Below are positions 45,486 to 54,385 of a stretch of DNA of 64,000 bases, one piece after another. The position numbers and the translations under genes were made by a program. Position 1 is the first letter of the stretch. Each line of letters opens with the position of its first letter. The notes beneath the pieces were generated by a model. It searched no databases, was not told the origin of the DNA, and saw nothing but the letters and a program-made list of their open reading frames with translations. The DNA comes from an uncultured Bryobacteraceae bacterium (GTDB taxonomy: Bacteria > Acidobacteriota > Terriglobia > Bryobacterales > Bryobacteraceae), in assembly GCA_937920635.1 (NCBI GenBank), contig CAKZUE010000021.1, positions 1 to 64,000 of the forward strand, given 5' to 3'.

Positions 45486-46637
45486 ATGATGAAGCCGCGG
45501 CGTATGCAGGTCAGAAACTTCGGACCAGTTCAGGAAGCTGACGTCGAGCTGGGCGATCTTACCGTCTTTGTTGGGCCTCAGGCTGCCGGAAAGAGCCTTT
45601 TCTTGCAGCTACTGAAGTTGCTTGTCGACCGTCCGAGCATTGTTCCTGAGTTGAGAAGGAACAACATCAGATGGGGCAGTGAGCCCGCCGAGTTCTTCCG
45701 AATTTACTTCGGAGAAGGGCTCGGCGAGGTTTGGTCGGAGCAGACAGAAGTCCTTATGGATGACAGACCCAGGCGCCGGGATGTCATTGCAAGCGCCAAC
45801 GTCAAGGAATCTCCACCGAGAGTTTTCTACATTCCGGCGCAACGAGTCATGACATTGCGGGACGGTCTGACGCATCCGTTTTCTGACTTTCGTGCCGGCG
45901 ATCCATTCGTCGTCAAATTTTTCAGCGAGAATATTCATCGACTTGTGCAAACCGAGTTCGTGACGCGGGATCAGCTGTTTCCTGCTGAAGGCAGGATGAA
46001 TGCCACGCTGCGGGCGGCGCTTGCCCAAGCCCTGTTCGGTTCTTTCAGGCTCCAGCTCGACCGGCGAGAAGCCCAGAGGAAGCTCGTCCTGCAGAGCGCC
46101 AGCGCTACGCTTCCCTTTATGAATTGGTCCGCCGGGCAGAGGGAATTTGCGCCTTTGCTGCTTGGGTTGCTATGGCTGATGCCTTCAGGACGAGTTGCCC
46201 GGAAAGAGAATATCGAGATTATTGTGATCGAAGAGCCCGAGATGGGGTTGCATCCTAAGGCGATCTCTTCCTTCCTGCTCATCGTTCTGGAGCTGCTTCG
46301 GCGGGGTTACCGTGTCTGCCTTTCAACACACTCTCCGCATGTTCTCGATGTGGTCTGGGCGCTGGGTATTCTCCAACAGCACAAGTCCCGGCCGAGCTCT
46401 GTCATAAAACTCTTCGAGATCGAAAGTGATCCATTCGTCCAGAAAATCGCCCGCGCAGCCTTGGAGAAAAGTCTTAAGACGTATTTCTTTCCCATAGACG
46501 GCCCCGTGCGCGATATTTCCTCCCTGGATCCCGCAGATGATGACGAAGAGGTCAGGGGCTGGGGTGGTCTCACTTCCTTTTCAGCCAGAATTGGAGACGT
46601 CGTTGCGGACGTCGTGGCCAGGGGCGGACGGCAATGA
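45486..46637 (+). CDS. AAA/ABC-type ATPase, first gene of a low-GC two-gene module
   Basis: A 383-residue soluble ATPase of the SMC/ABC-like AAA_15/AAA_21 group seen in OLD-type defence and toxin systems. It has Walker A GPQAAGKS (residues 30-37), an ABC-like signature WSAGQREFAPLLLGLLW (215), Walker B IEIIVIEEPEMGLHP (about 243-257) and an H-loop CLSTHSPHVLDVVWAL (about 279). There is no Toprim domain. The start at 45486 is chosen because the N-terminal beta-strand RMQVRNFGPVQEADVEL begins there. Its stop overlaps the next gene by four bases (ATGA), so the two are coupled. By hand count, base lines at 45601 and 46201 are 30/60 and 28/60 GC, against 39/60 at 44761, which suggests recent transfer. 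Confidence 0.88.
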   Translation: MMKPRRMQVRNFGPVQEADVELGDLTVFVGPQAAGKSLFLQLLKLLVDRPSIVPELRRNNIRWGSEPAEFFRIYFGEGLGEVWSEQTEVLMDDRPRRRDVIASANVKESPPRVFYIPAQRVMTLRDGLTHPFSDFRAGDPFVVKFFSENIHRLVQTEFVTRDQLFPAEGRMNATLRAALAQALFGSFRLQLDRREAQRKLVLQSASATLPFMNWSAGQREFAPLLLGLLWLMPSGRVARKENIEIIVIEEPEMGLHPKAISSFLLIVLELLRRGYRVCLSTHSPHVLDVVWALGILQQHKSRPSSVIKLFEIESDPFVQKIARAALEKSLKTYFFPIDGPVRDISSLDPADDDEEVRGWGGLTSFSARIGDVVADVVARGGRQ

Positions 46638-47107
46638 GTTTGCTGGAGACGTGCCTTGTCCGCGGATGCGGCATCGAGACCCCTTCGGTTTGCGAGGGAA
46701 AACAGGCGTTGGCCTCGGAACATGGACGTGTCGTAGAAGCGGCCCGAGGCTGGCGCTTCGCAAAGTCCATCAATCTGGATCAGGCCTTGCGCAGACGCTT
46801 CCCGAACGACAGCCGGTGGGATTACGGCGTCGAACTGAAGGCCCCGAATAGAAGCCCGCGGATTGACTGGATTGAGGTCCATCCAGCATCTTCCAGCGAA
46901 GTGGAAACCATGATCCAGAAGAAGAAATGGCTGATCTCCCTTCTCGAACGTGCCGGCTCCTGTCCGCTGCCTGCGAGCACGAACCTGCACTGGCTGGCAA
47001 CAGGTGGCGTGCACATTGATGCTCAGCGCCGCCGGAGGCTCCAGGCCGCAGGTTTGAGGATGCCCGAGAAAACCTTGAGACTGCCCATCTCGCGTGACAA
47101 GGCCTAA
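46634..47107 (+). CDS. 157-residue partner of the AAA ATPase, unknown function
   Basis: The gene starts within the ATPase stop codon (ATGA overlap at 46634-46637), so it is very likely co-translated with it. The product is soluble, with three Cys near the N-terminus (CLVRGCGIETPSVC), RWDYGVELKA, then a conserved-looking IDWIEVHPASSSEVETMIQKKKWLISLL and WLATGGVHIDAQRRRRLQAAGL. The acidic pair with a following basic helix (DWIEVH...KKKW) recalls nuclease-like folds of the PD-(D/E)xK kind but is not a proper match. No family is recognised. Base line 46861 is 29/60 GC, as low as the ATPase. Confidence 0.8.
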   Translation: MSLLETCLVRGCGIETPSVCEGKQALASEHGRVVEAARGWRFAKSINLDQALRRRFPNDSRWDYGVELKAPNRSPRIDWIEVHPASSSEVETMIQKKKWLISLLERAGSCPLPASTNLHWLATGGVHIDAQRRRRLQAAGLRMPEKTLRLPISRDKA

Positions 47108-47116
47108 TCGCGGCTG

Positions 47117-47122
47117 GTATGA
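47117..47122 (+). promoter_or_regulatory. Possible -10 element before the second sulfatase
   Basis: TATGAT lies 20 bases before the ATG at 47143. It overlaps the earlier candidate start codon at 47119, which favours 47143 as the true start. No clear -35 was identified. Confidence 0.3.
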
Positions 47123-47142
47123 TTCCGGCAAGGCTCACACCC

Positions 47143-48651
47143 ATGCTCACCCGACGAGGAGTTCTGGCAGGAGCGCCGGCGGTGTTGCGCGGCGCGGCGG
47201 CGCAAGCGTCCCGGCGGCGCAACGTCATTTTCATCCTGAGCGACGACCACCGCTACGATGCCATGGGCTTCCTGAAGGCGCAGCCCTGGCTGCGCACGCC
47301 GCAGATGGACCGCATGGCCGCGGAAGGCGTGCATTTCCCCAACGCTTTCGTCACCACCGCGTTGTGCAGTCCGAGCCGCGCCACCATCCTGACGGGCGTC
47401 TACGCCCACCGCCACCGCATCGTCGACAACAACACCGCCATCCCGCAGGGCACCGTCTTCTTCCCCTCCTATCTGCAAAAGGCCGGCTACAGGACGGCGT
47501 TCATCGGCAAGTGGCACATGGGCCATGAGGGCGACGATCCCCAGCCGGGCTTCGACCACTGGATCAGCTTCCGCGGCCAGGGCACTTACAACCCCAGCGC
47601 AAACGGCCTGAACATCAACGGCAGGCGCGTCCCGCAGAAGGGCTACATCACGGATGAACTCACCGATTATGCGCTCCAGTGGCTGGACTCGGTGCCGAAA
47701 AGCCAGCCGTATTTCCTGTACCTCTCGCACAAGGCCGTGCATGCGGAGTTCTCCCCCGCGCCGCGCCACAAAGGCATGTACAAGGAAGCCCAATTCATTT
47801 ATCCGAAAACCATGGCCGCCTCGGGCGAGTACGCTCAGGGCCGTCCGATGTGGGTGCAGAACCAGCGCAACTCCTGGCACGGCGTCGACTACCCCTATCA
47901 CAGCGACCTCGACGTGGGCGAGTATTACAAGCGTTACGCCGAAACGCTGATGGGTGTCGACGACTGCATCGGGCGCGTGCTCGATGCGCTGAAGGCGCGC
48001 GGCGAGCTCGACTCCACGCTGGTCATTTACATGGGCGACAACGGCTTCGCCTTTGGCGAGCACGGGCTCATCGACAAGCGCACCGCTTACGAAGAATCCA
48101 TGCGCGTGCCGCTGCTGGCGCGCTGTCCGGAACTGTTCGGCGGCGGCCGCAGAGTGGATCAGGTCGTCGCCAATCTCGACATCATGCCCACGGTGCTGGA
48201 AGCGTGCGGCGCTCCGGCCCCCGGCGGCATCGACGGCGCGAGCTGGCTGCGCCTGCTGCGGGGCGAGAGCGCCGGATGGCGCAGCGAACTGCTGTATGAG
48301 TACTACTGGGAGCGCAACTTCCCGCACACGCCCACCATCCACGCCCTGCGTACTGACCGTTACAAGTTCGTGCGCGTGCACGGGTTGTGGGATCTCGACG
48401 AACTGTACGACCTGAAGGAAGATCCGCTGGAGAGCCGCAATCTGATTCTCGAGCCCGAGCACCGCAGTACAGCCGAGCAATTGCGGGCGCGCCTCTGGAA
48501 GGTTCTCGAGGACACCGGCGGCATGTACATTCCGCTCCAGCCGGACCGGGGCCCGCAGATGAACCTGCGCCACCCGGACCGCTCCAGAGCCGCGGAATTT
48601 CCAGAACAGCTCAAACCGCGGCTGAAGCGTGCCGAGCCGGTGCACCGCTGA
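47143..48651 (+). CDS. Exported sulfatase
   Basis: A 502-residue type I sulfatase from the ATG at 47143; an earlier ATG at 47119 would add eight residues. The N-terminus MLTRRGVLAGAPAVLRGAAA is a twin-arginine signal. The fold begins NVIFILSDDHRYDAMGF. The formylglycine motif is CSPSR followed by ATILTG, and GKWHMG, YMGDNGFAFGEHG and the C-terminal DPLESRNL are typical. It resembles polysaccharide sulfatases and N-sulfoglucosamine-type enzymes, but substrate is not predictable. Base composition returns to the high-GC background here. Confidence 0.95.
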   Translation: MLTRRGVLAGAPAVLRGAAAQASRRRNVIFILSDDHRYDAMGFLKAQPWLRTPQMDRMAAEGVHFPNAFVTTALCSPSRATILTGVYAHRHRIVDNNTAIPQGTVFFPSYLQKAGYRTAFIGKWHMGHEGDDPQPGFDHWISFRGQGTYNPSANGLNINGRRVPQKGYITDELTDYALQWLDSVPKSQPYFLYLSHKAVHAEFSPAPRHKGMYKEAQFIYPKTMAASGEYAQGRPMWVQNQRNSWHGVDYPYHSDLDVGEYYKRYAETLMGVDDCIGRVLDALKARGELDSTLVIYMGDNGFAFGEHGLIDKRTAYEESMRVPLLARCPELFGGGRRVDQVVANLDIMPTVLEACGAPAPGGIDGASWLRLLRGESAGWRSELLYEYYWERNFPHTPTIHALRTDRYKFVRVHGLWDLDELYDLKEDPLESRNLILEPEHRSTAEQLRARLWKVLEDTGGMYIPLQPDRGPQMNLRHPDRSRAAEFPEQLKPRLKRAEPVHR

Positions 48652-48697
48652 TCAGCGCCCCCTGGCTGCCGCACCGCGAAACGCTAAACTGAACAAC

Positions 48698-49222
48698 ATG
48701 GATCTGAAGGGCAAGCGTATTGCCATCTTTGTCGATCAGCAGTACCAGGAGATGGAGGTCTGGTATCCCTATTTCCGTCTGATCGAAGCCGGCGCGGAGG
48801 CGCACTTCATCGCCGCGGAGGCGCCGAAAAGCTATCCGTCAAAGACAGGCTATCCTTGCGTTTCGCACAAATCGTACGGCGCGGTGCGCGCGGCAGACTA
48901 CGACGGCGTGATCGTGCCGGGCGGCTTTGCGCCGGACTTCATCCGGCGGCATCCGGCATCCAGCCATTTCATTGCGGAACTCAACGCTCAGGGCAAGCTG
49001 GTGGCCGCCATCTGCCACGGTCTCTGGTGCCTGTGTTCGGCTGACGTTTTACGCGGCAGGCGCTGCACGTCGTTCTTTGCCATCAAAGACGACGTCGTCC
49101 ATGCGGGCGGACAGTGGGAGGATAGTGAAGTGGTGGTAGACGGCAACCTGGTCTCTTCGCGGAAGCCCGAAGACCTGCCTGCCTTCATGAAAGCCTGCAT
49201 GCGGGTGCTGGCGGGCTGCTGA
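48698..49222 (+). CDS. DJ-1/PfpI family protein
   Basis: A 174-residue class I glutamine amidotransferase-like protein. The start at 48698 (MDLKGKRIAIFVDQQYQEMEVW) fits the family; the longer ORF-track start overlaps the sulfatase. The catalytic elbow is VAAICHGLWCL with nucleophile Cys, and the acidic residue lies in QQYQEMEVWYP. It also has YDGVIVPGGFAPDFIR. Members act as proteases, glyoxalases or protein deglycases. It lies 47 bases after the sulfatase and six bases before the ABC ATPase gene. Confidence 0.92.
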   Translation: MDLKGKRIAIFVDQQYQEMEVWYPYFRLIEAGAEAHFIAAEAPKSYPSKTGYPCVSHKSYGAVRAADYDGVIVPGGFAPDFIRRHPASSHFIAELNAQGKLVAAICHGLWCLCSADVLRGRRCTSFFAIKDDVVHAGGQWEDSEVVVDGNLVSSRKPEDLPAFMKACMRVLAGC

Positions 49223-49228
49223 AGGATC

Positions 49229-50158
49229 ATGGCGGCGTCGGCAGCCATCTCCGTGCGGGGCCTGCGGAAGTTGTACGGGGACTTCGAGGCCGTGCGCGGC
49301 ATCGACTTTGAAGTCGCTGCGGGCGAGATCTTCGGACTGCTGGGGCCGAACGGGGCAGGCAAGACAACCACGGTCGAGATCCTCGAAGGCTTGCGGCAGC
49401 GCAGCGCCGGCGAGGTTTCCGTCCTTGGTTTTGATCCGGAGAAGGAAACCGCAGCGGTGAAAGACCGGATCGGCGTCGCGCTGCAATCCACCAATCTGCC
49501 CGAGAAAATGAAAGTCCACGAGGCCGCGGAGCTGTTCTCCGCGTTCTACACCCGCTCGGTGGCCGTGGACGATCTGCTGAAGCAGCTTCAGATCTGGGAC
49601 AAGCGGAACGCTTTCTACAGCACGCTCTCCGGCGGCCAGAAACAGCGGCTTGCACTGGCTCTCGCCCTGGTCAACGATCCGGAACTCGTGTTTCTCGACG
49701 AGCCGACCACTGGCCTGGATCCGCAGGTGAGGCTCGAGATCCACTCGCTGATCAGCCGGCTTAAGGAACAGCGCAAGACCGTGCTTCTGACCACCCATTA
49801 CATCGAAGAGGCGGAGCGCTTGTGCGACCGCGTGGCCATCATCGACGAGGGCCGCATCGTCGCCTTGGGCAGCCCGAGGGAATTGCAGGAGCGCGTGCTG
49901 GGCCATGCCCGCGTGGAAGTCGCAGCCTCGCAGCCGATGCCGGAGCAGTTGCCGGATTCGTGGCAGGGGGAGGTGGCGGCGGTGTTCAGCGAGGGGCGCA
50001 AGAAGCTGGCGGCGTCGGCTGCAAAACCGGCGCGAGTCATCGTCGAGCTGGTGAAGTGGCTCGAAAGCGCGGGCGTGGAAATAGAAGATCTTCACATCAA
50101 ACGCCCGACGCTGGAGGACGTCTTCCTCGAATTGACGGGCAAGAGCCTGAGGGAGTAG
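49229..50158 (+). CDS. ABC-2 type transporter ATP-binding protein
   Basis: A 309-residue ABC ATPase of the DrrA/CcmA type that powers an ABC-2 exporter. Motifs: Walker A GLLGPNGAGKTTTVEIL, Q-loop VALQSTNLPEKMKV, signature LSGGQKQRLALALAL, Walker B ELVFLDEPTTGLDP, and H-loop LLTTHYIEEAERL. The C-terminal ~80 residues are the extension usual in this group and end in RPTLEDVFLELTGKSLRE. It precedes the permease gene by two bases. The cargo is unknown. Confidence 0.95.
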   Translation: MAASAAISVRGLRKLYGDFEAVRGIDFEVAAGEIFGLLGPNGAGKTTTVEILEGLRQRSAGEVSVLGFDPEKETAAVKDRIGVALQSTNLPEKMKVHEAAELFSAFYTRSVAVDDLLKQLQIWDKRNAFYSTLSGGQKQRLALALALVNDPELVFLDEPTTGLDPQVRLEIHSLISRLKEQRKTVLLTTHYIEEAERLCDRVAIIDEGRIVALGSPRELQERVLGHARVEVAASQPMPEQLPDSWQGEVAAVFSEGRKKLAASAAKPARVIVELVKWLESAGVEIEDLHIKRPTLEDVFLELTGKSLRE

Positions 50159-50160
50159 CC

Positions 50161-51927
50161 GTGCGTCTGCGCGCTTACGCCGCCTATATCAAGATCACGC
50201 TGAAGCTGACGCTGCGCGACCGCGTCGTGCTGTTCTTCAATTACCTGATGCCCCTGCTTTTCTTTGTCGCCTTCGGCGAGGGGCTCGGGGCGGGAACAAG
50301 CCCGGGCTCGATGTCGCAGACGGTGAGCATGGTGCTGATGTTCGGCGTTCTGGGCACGGGCTTCTTCGGCGGCGGCATCCGCGCCACAATGGACCGGGAA
50401 GCCGGCATCCTGCGCCGTTTCAAAGTGGCGCCCATTTCGCCGGCACCCCTGCTGGTGGCCTCTCTGGTCACCGGATGGGCGGTGTTTCTCCCGTCCGTGT
50501 TTCTCTTCCTCGCCCTGGCGCGATGGCGTTACGGCTGGGACCAGCCGCTGAATCTGGCCTCGCTGCTGCTGGTCGTCAGCGTGGGAGTGATGGCGTTCCG
50601 CAGCATGGGGCTCATCATCGCCTCGGTCGTCAACAGCATGCAGGAGAGCCAGATCATTGCGCAGTTGCTCTACATGCCCATGCTGCTGCTGTCCGGCGCC
50701 ACGATCCCGTTGCCGATTCTGCCGGAGTGGCTCCAGAAGCTGGCGCAGTTTCTGCCGGCTACCCACCTCTACCTGGGGACGCAGGGCATCCTGGTGCGGG
50801 GAGAAACGGCTTGGGACAACCGGACGGCTGTGATGGCCATGGCCGTTGCTGTGGCCGCAGGGTTGCTCGTGAGCATCAAGCTGTTCCGATGGGAGAAGGA
50901 CGAGAAGGTCAAACCGGCGGCCAAGCTCTGGCTGATCGGGGTGCTGGCGCCGTTCGTGCTGTTGGGCGCCTGGCAGTATTACGACAGACAGAACGACCGG
51001 AAGCTGCGCATCCTGGAGCGGCAATCGCGCCGTTCGCAGACGTGGCTCATCCGCGACGTGCGAATCTTCACCGGGGACGGCGCGGTCATCGAGCGCGGCG
51101 GCGTGCTTGTCCGCAACAGCCGCATCGAACGCGTCTATGACGGCGCCACGCCGGAGCCGAAAGCGGTGCGGGCTGAGCTCGTCGAGGCAGGCGGAAGAAC
51201 GCTGCTGCCGGCGCTGATCGACTCCGGGATCGTGCTAATCAGCCAGGATGGAAAAGGCCCGGCGTCCGGCGTGGAGGGCTTCTTCCGCGGATATCTCTAC
51301 TGCGGCGTGGGAGCCCTGCACGTGATGCGGGATCCGCTCGGCGTGGCGGAAGACCTTCGCAAGAGGGTGGATGAGGGTGAGTTGCTGGGGCCGGAACTCC
51401 TGCCCGGCGGTCCCGTGGAAGCGTTCAGCCTGACGGCTGCGCAGGCAGCTGCGGGGGATCCGGCGGTTCTGCGGCACGACCTGGCCCAGCAGTTTTTCCC
51501 CGCAGCGTACCTTCAGGGCCTGGCTGTGTCTGCCGGGGCGCGGCCGCGCTCGCCGCAGGCGCTTCCGGCTGCCACTGCGAGGCTGCAGGAAATGTGGAGG
51601 AGCGGCCGGTTGCCTGTTCCCAGCGGCGCGGCCGCGGGCCTGCTCCAGCTGCACGGCCCCGGCCTCGTCCATGAGCTGGCCCTTTGGGTGGAGGCCGGCA
51701 TCCCGGCACGGGAGGCGCTGCGGGCCGCGACGGCCCTGGCCGCCGCACGCGCCGGCGCGGACAGCCGGCTCGGCAGGGTGCGCCAGGGGATGGACGCGAC
51801 GCTGCTGGTGGTCGACGGCAACCCCCTCGAAGACATCCGCGCCCTCAGCCGCATTCACAGCGTTTTCGTGCGCGGGGAGCGCATCGCCCGTGGCGAGCTG
51901 GCCAAAGAGAACAAAAACGCCCATTAA
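50161..51927 (+). CDS. Fusion: ABC-2 permease + degenerate amidohydrolase-like domain
   Basis: A 588-residue protein starting at a GTG two bases after the ATPase stop. Residues 1-245 are an ABC-2 permease with six hydrophobic segments (VLFFNYLMPLLFFVAFG, GFFGGGIRATMDREAGILRRFKV, LLYMPMLLLSGATIPLPILPEW). A further span (about 255-272) precedes residues 295-588. These look like an amidohydrolase of the imidazolonepropionase/prolidase type: WLIRDVRIFTGDGAVIERGGVLV, and the C-terminal GIPAREALRAATALAAARAG and QGMDATLLVVDGNPLEDIRAL. The usual metal-binding HxH after LLPGLID is missing (LLPALIDSGIVL), so it is probably catalytically dead or binding only. A frameshift fusion is unlikely because the frame is open throughout. 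Confidence 0.85.
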   Translation: MRLRAYAAYIKITLKLTLRDRVVLFFNYLMPLLFFVAFGEGLGAGTSPGSMSQTVSMVLMFGVLGTGFFGGGIRATMDREAGILRRFKVAPISPAPLLVASLVTGWAVFLPSVFLFLALARWRYGWDQPLNLASLLLVVSVGVMAFRSMGLIIASVVNSMQESQIIAQLLYMPMLLLSGATIPLPILPEWLQKLAQFLPATHLYLGTQGILVRGETAWDNRTAVMAMAVAVAAGLLVSIKLFRWEKDEKVKPAAKLWLIGVLAPFVLLGAWQYYDRQNDRKLRILERQSRRSQTWLIRDVRIFTGDGAVIERGGVLVRNSRIERVYDGATPEPKAVRAELVEAGGRTLLPALIDSGIVLISQDGKGPASGVEGFFRGYLYCGVGALHVMRDPLGVAEDLRKRVDEGELLGPELLPGGPVEAFSLTAAQAAAGDPAVLRHDLAQQFFPAAYLQGLAVSAGARPRSPQALPAATARLQEMWRSGRLPVPSGAAAGLLQLHGPGLVHELALWVEAGIPAREALRAATALAAARAGADSRLGRVRQGMDATLLVVDGNPLEDIRALSRIHSVFVRGERIARGELAKENKNAH

Positions 51928-51935
51928 AGTTTTAA

Positions 51936-51979
51936 ACAAAAAAGCCCCCGGAAGCCGGGCTCAGGGTCGGCTTCCGGGG
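51936..51979 (-). terminator. Rho-independent terminator for the ftsK operon
   Basis: A perfect 11-base-pair stem (CCCCGGAAGCC with GGCTTCCGGGG) and 12-base loop. On the minus strand it is followed by GGCTTTTTTGTTT. It sits 24 bases past the ftsK stop codon. On the plus strand no T-run follows, so it is unlikely to serve the permease gene. Confidence 0.9.
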
Positions 51980-52003
51980 TGCTCAAGCGTTTCAGCGCAA
52001 AAC

Positions 52004-54385
52004 TCAGTCCAGGCCCGCCGCGCCGCCGGGCTCGTCCAGCCACTCCGGCCGGCGCAGCACATCCCGCGGCCTCGCGCCATCCGGCGGGCCGATGATCTTT
52101 TCCTTCTCCATGCGGTCCAGCAGGCGCGCAGCCCTGCCGTAGCCGATGCGCAGGCGGCGCTGGAGAATCGATGTCGACGCCTTTCCTACCTGGCAGACGA
52201 TGCGCACTGCTTCCACATACAGGGGATCGTCGTAGCTGTCGGCTTCGTCTTCGCCCGCTTCCTCGTCATCGGACGGTGGGGCCAGCAGGTAGCTCTGGTC
52301 ATAGTCCGGCTGCGCCTGGCTGCGCCAGAAGTCCACCACTTCCGTGATCTCGCCTTCGGTGACGAAGGCGCCGTGGATGCGGATCAGCCGCGACGAGCCC
52401 GGCGGCAGGAACAGCATGTCGCCTTTCCCAAGCAGGTGCTCTGCGCCCATCACGTCCAGCACCGTGCGCGAGTCCACGCGCGTGGCCACGCGGAAGCTGA
52501 TCCGCGCCGGGAAGTTCGCTTTGATCAGGCCGGTGATCACGTCCACGCTGGGCCGCTGCGTGGCCAGCACCAGATGCATGCCCACGGCGCGCGCCATCTG
52601 CGCCAGCCGGATCACGGATTCCTCGACGCCCGCCCGCTCCAGCATCATCAGATCGGCCAGCTCGTCGATCACGATCAGAATGTAAGGCAGCGGCTTCTCG
52701 GGCTCGGCCGCTTCCGCGCCCTGCTGCTCGTCGAACAGCGACAGCGGCCGGTCGTTCAGCTCGCGGATCCGCTTGTTGAACTGCTCGATGTTGCGCACGC
52801 CGTAGGACGCGAGCAGCTTCAGGCGGCGCTCCATCTCGAAGACCGCGTTGCGCAGCGCGTTGACGGCCTTCTTCGGCTCGATGATCACCGGCGTCAGCAG
52901 ATGCGGGATGCCGTCGTAGATGCCGAGCTCGACCCGCTTGGGATCGATCAGGATCATCCGCACTTCATCAGGCGTCGACTTGTACAGCACGCTCATGATG
53001 AGCGTGTTCAGCATCACGCTCTTGCCGCTGCCGGTGGAGCCGGCAATGAGCAGGTGCGGCATTTTTTCGAGTTCCGCGATCCGGATGTGGCCGGTGATGT
53101 CCTTGCCCATCGCGATCGTCAGCCGCGACGGCGCGTCGGCGAAGTCGTCCGACTCGAGAATCTGGCGCAGGCTGATCGTCTCTCGGCGCGTGTTGGGCAC
53201 CTCGATGCCGACAGTCGGCCGGCCGGGGATGCGCTCGATCAGGATCGACTCGGCCTGGAGGCCCAGGCAGAGATCTTCGCTCAGCGTTGTAATCTTCGAG
53301 ATCTTCACCCCCGCATCGGGCTTGAACTCGAATGTCGTCACCACAGGGCCGGGATTGATCTGGACCACGTTGCCATAGACGTTGAATTCTTCCAGCTTGC
53401 CCCGGATGCGCGCGGCGATTTCCTTGAGTTCCTCCGAATCGTACCCTTCCCGCTCCGGCGGCGCGTTGAGCAGGCGCGTGGGCGGCAGCCGGTAGAAGGC
53501 GCGCCGCGGCGAATCCTCCCTGGGCGCGCGCCTGGACTTCGAGACAGGTGCGGGCGCCGGCTCTTCCATGGGCCGGATCGGGATGTCTTCGACGGCGTCA
53601 GCCGCGGGAGCCGCCTCGGGCTGGCGGGCCTCCGGTTCGACGATCGGCGGCGCCGGAGGCTCCGGAGGAAGGATGTCGGCGGCTGCCTGCAAGTCAGCCG
53701 TGAGTCCGTTCGGGGACACGGCAATGGCCGAGCCGGCGGCGGCAGCAGCAGCCCGGCGCATCCCCGGTTCCGCTGTGCCTGCTTCTTCGGACTTCGGCCC
53801 GGCGAGTTGCGGCGCGCGCCGCCATCTAGGCAACACCGGCAGAAGCTTGCCCTCCACTGCCGCCGCCAGCCGCTCCACTGAGAATGAGGAGATCAGGTAG
53901 AGAGAAAGAAGCGCCGTGAGAAACAGGAAAATGGCTGCGCCCAGGGTGTTGAGAATGGCTTCCAGCGATGACGCTGCCAGGAAGCCGAAGAGACCGCCGG
54001 CGGCGAAGGGAAATGAATACAGTTGTCCGGCTCGCGCCAGTTCCAGTCCCGCCGCCGCCGACCACACGAGCATTCCGTAGCCTGCCAGCCGGACGATTGG
54101 CGAAGACAGCGGGCGGCGGCGCAGCCAGTTGAGGCCGATCCAGAACAGCAGCAACGGCGCCAGCCAGGCTGCCAGACCGACTGATTGGAACAGCAGATCG
54201 GCGGCGTAGGCGCCGATGACTCCGATCTTGTTGGAGGCCGGTTGCCTGCCCGTCGCCGTGTTCCAGGATGGATCCAGCGGGTCGAACGATGCCAGCGCGA
54301 ACAGCACCGAAGCGCAGAAGGCCAGGCACACGAAGCCAGCAAATTCCTTCAGACGCGGGAAAGGTGATGGCTGAACCGTGTTCAT
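52004..54385 (-). CDS. ftsK: DNA translocase FtsK/SpoIIIE
   Basis: A 793-residue chromosome-segregation translocase that pumps DNA at the division septum. The start at 54385 overlaps the uppP stop by four bases (ATGA); the longer ORF-track form begins inside uppP. Four N-terminal membrane segments (about residues 15-175) are followed by a Pro/Ala-rich linker. The motor has [20 protein letters not shown], Walker [15 protein letters not shown], Walker [15 protein letters not shown] and [19 protein letters not shown]. The C-terminal gamma winged helix is [30 protein letters not shown]. All key parts are present. Confidence 0.97.
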   Translation of the reverse strand: MNTVQPSPFPRLKEFAGFVCLAFCASVLFALASFDPLDPSWNTATGRQPASNKIGVIGAYAADLLFQSVGLAAWLAPLLLFWIGLNWLRRRPLSSPIVRLAGYGMLVWSAAAGLELARAGQLYSFPFAAGGLFGFLAASSLEAILNTLGAAIFLFLTALLSLYLISSFSVERLAAAVEGKLLPVLPRWRRAPQLAGPKSEEAGTAEPGMRRAAAAAAGSAIAVSPNGLTADLQAAADILPPEPPAPPIVEPEARQPEAAPAADAVEDIPIRPMEEPAPAPVSKSRRAPREDSPRRAFYRLPPTRLLNAPPEREGYDSEELKEIAARIRGKLEEFNVYGNVVQINPGPVVTTFEFKPDAGVKISKITTLSEDLCLGLQAESILIERIPGRPTVGIEVPNTRRETISLRQILESDDFADAPSRLTIAMGKDITGHIRIAELEKMPHLLIAGSTGSGKSVMLNTLIMSVLYKSTPDEVRMILIDPKRVELGIYDGIPHLLTPVIIEPKKAVNALRNAVFEMERRLKLLASYGVRNIEQFNKRIRELNDRPLSLFDEQQGAEAAEPEKPLPYILIVIDELADLMMLERAGVEESVIRLAQMARAVGMHLVLATQRPSVDVITGLIKANFPARISFRVATRVDSRTVLDVMGAEHLLGKGDMLFLPPGSSRLIRIHGAFVTEGEITEVVDFWRSQAQPDYDQSYLLAPPSDDEEAGEDEADSYDDPLYVEAVRIVCQVGKASTSILQRRLRIGYGRAARLLDRMEKEKIIGPPDGARPRDVLRRPEWLDEPGGAAGLD

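Noticed and set aside
51671-53881. Plus-strand ORF of 736 residues opposite ftsK
   Set aside because: Antisense shadow of a clearly real gene.
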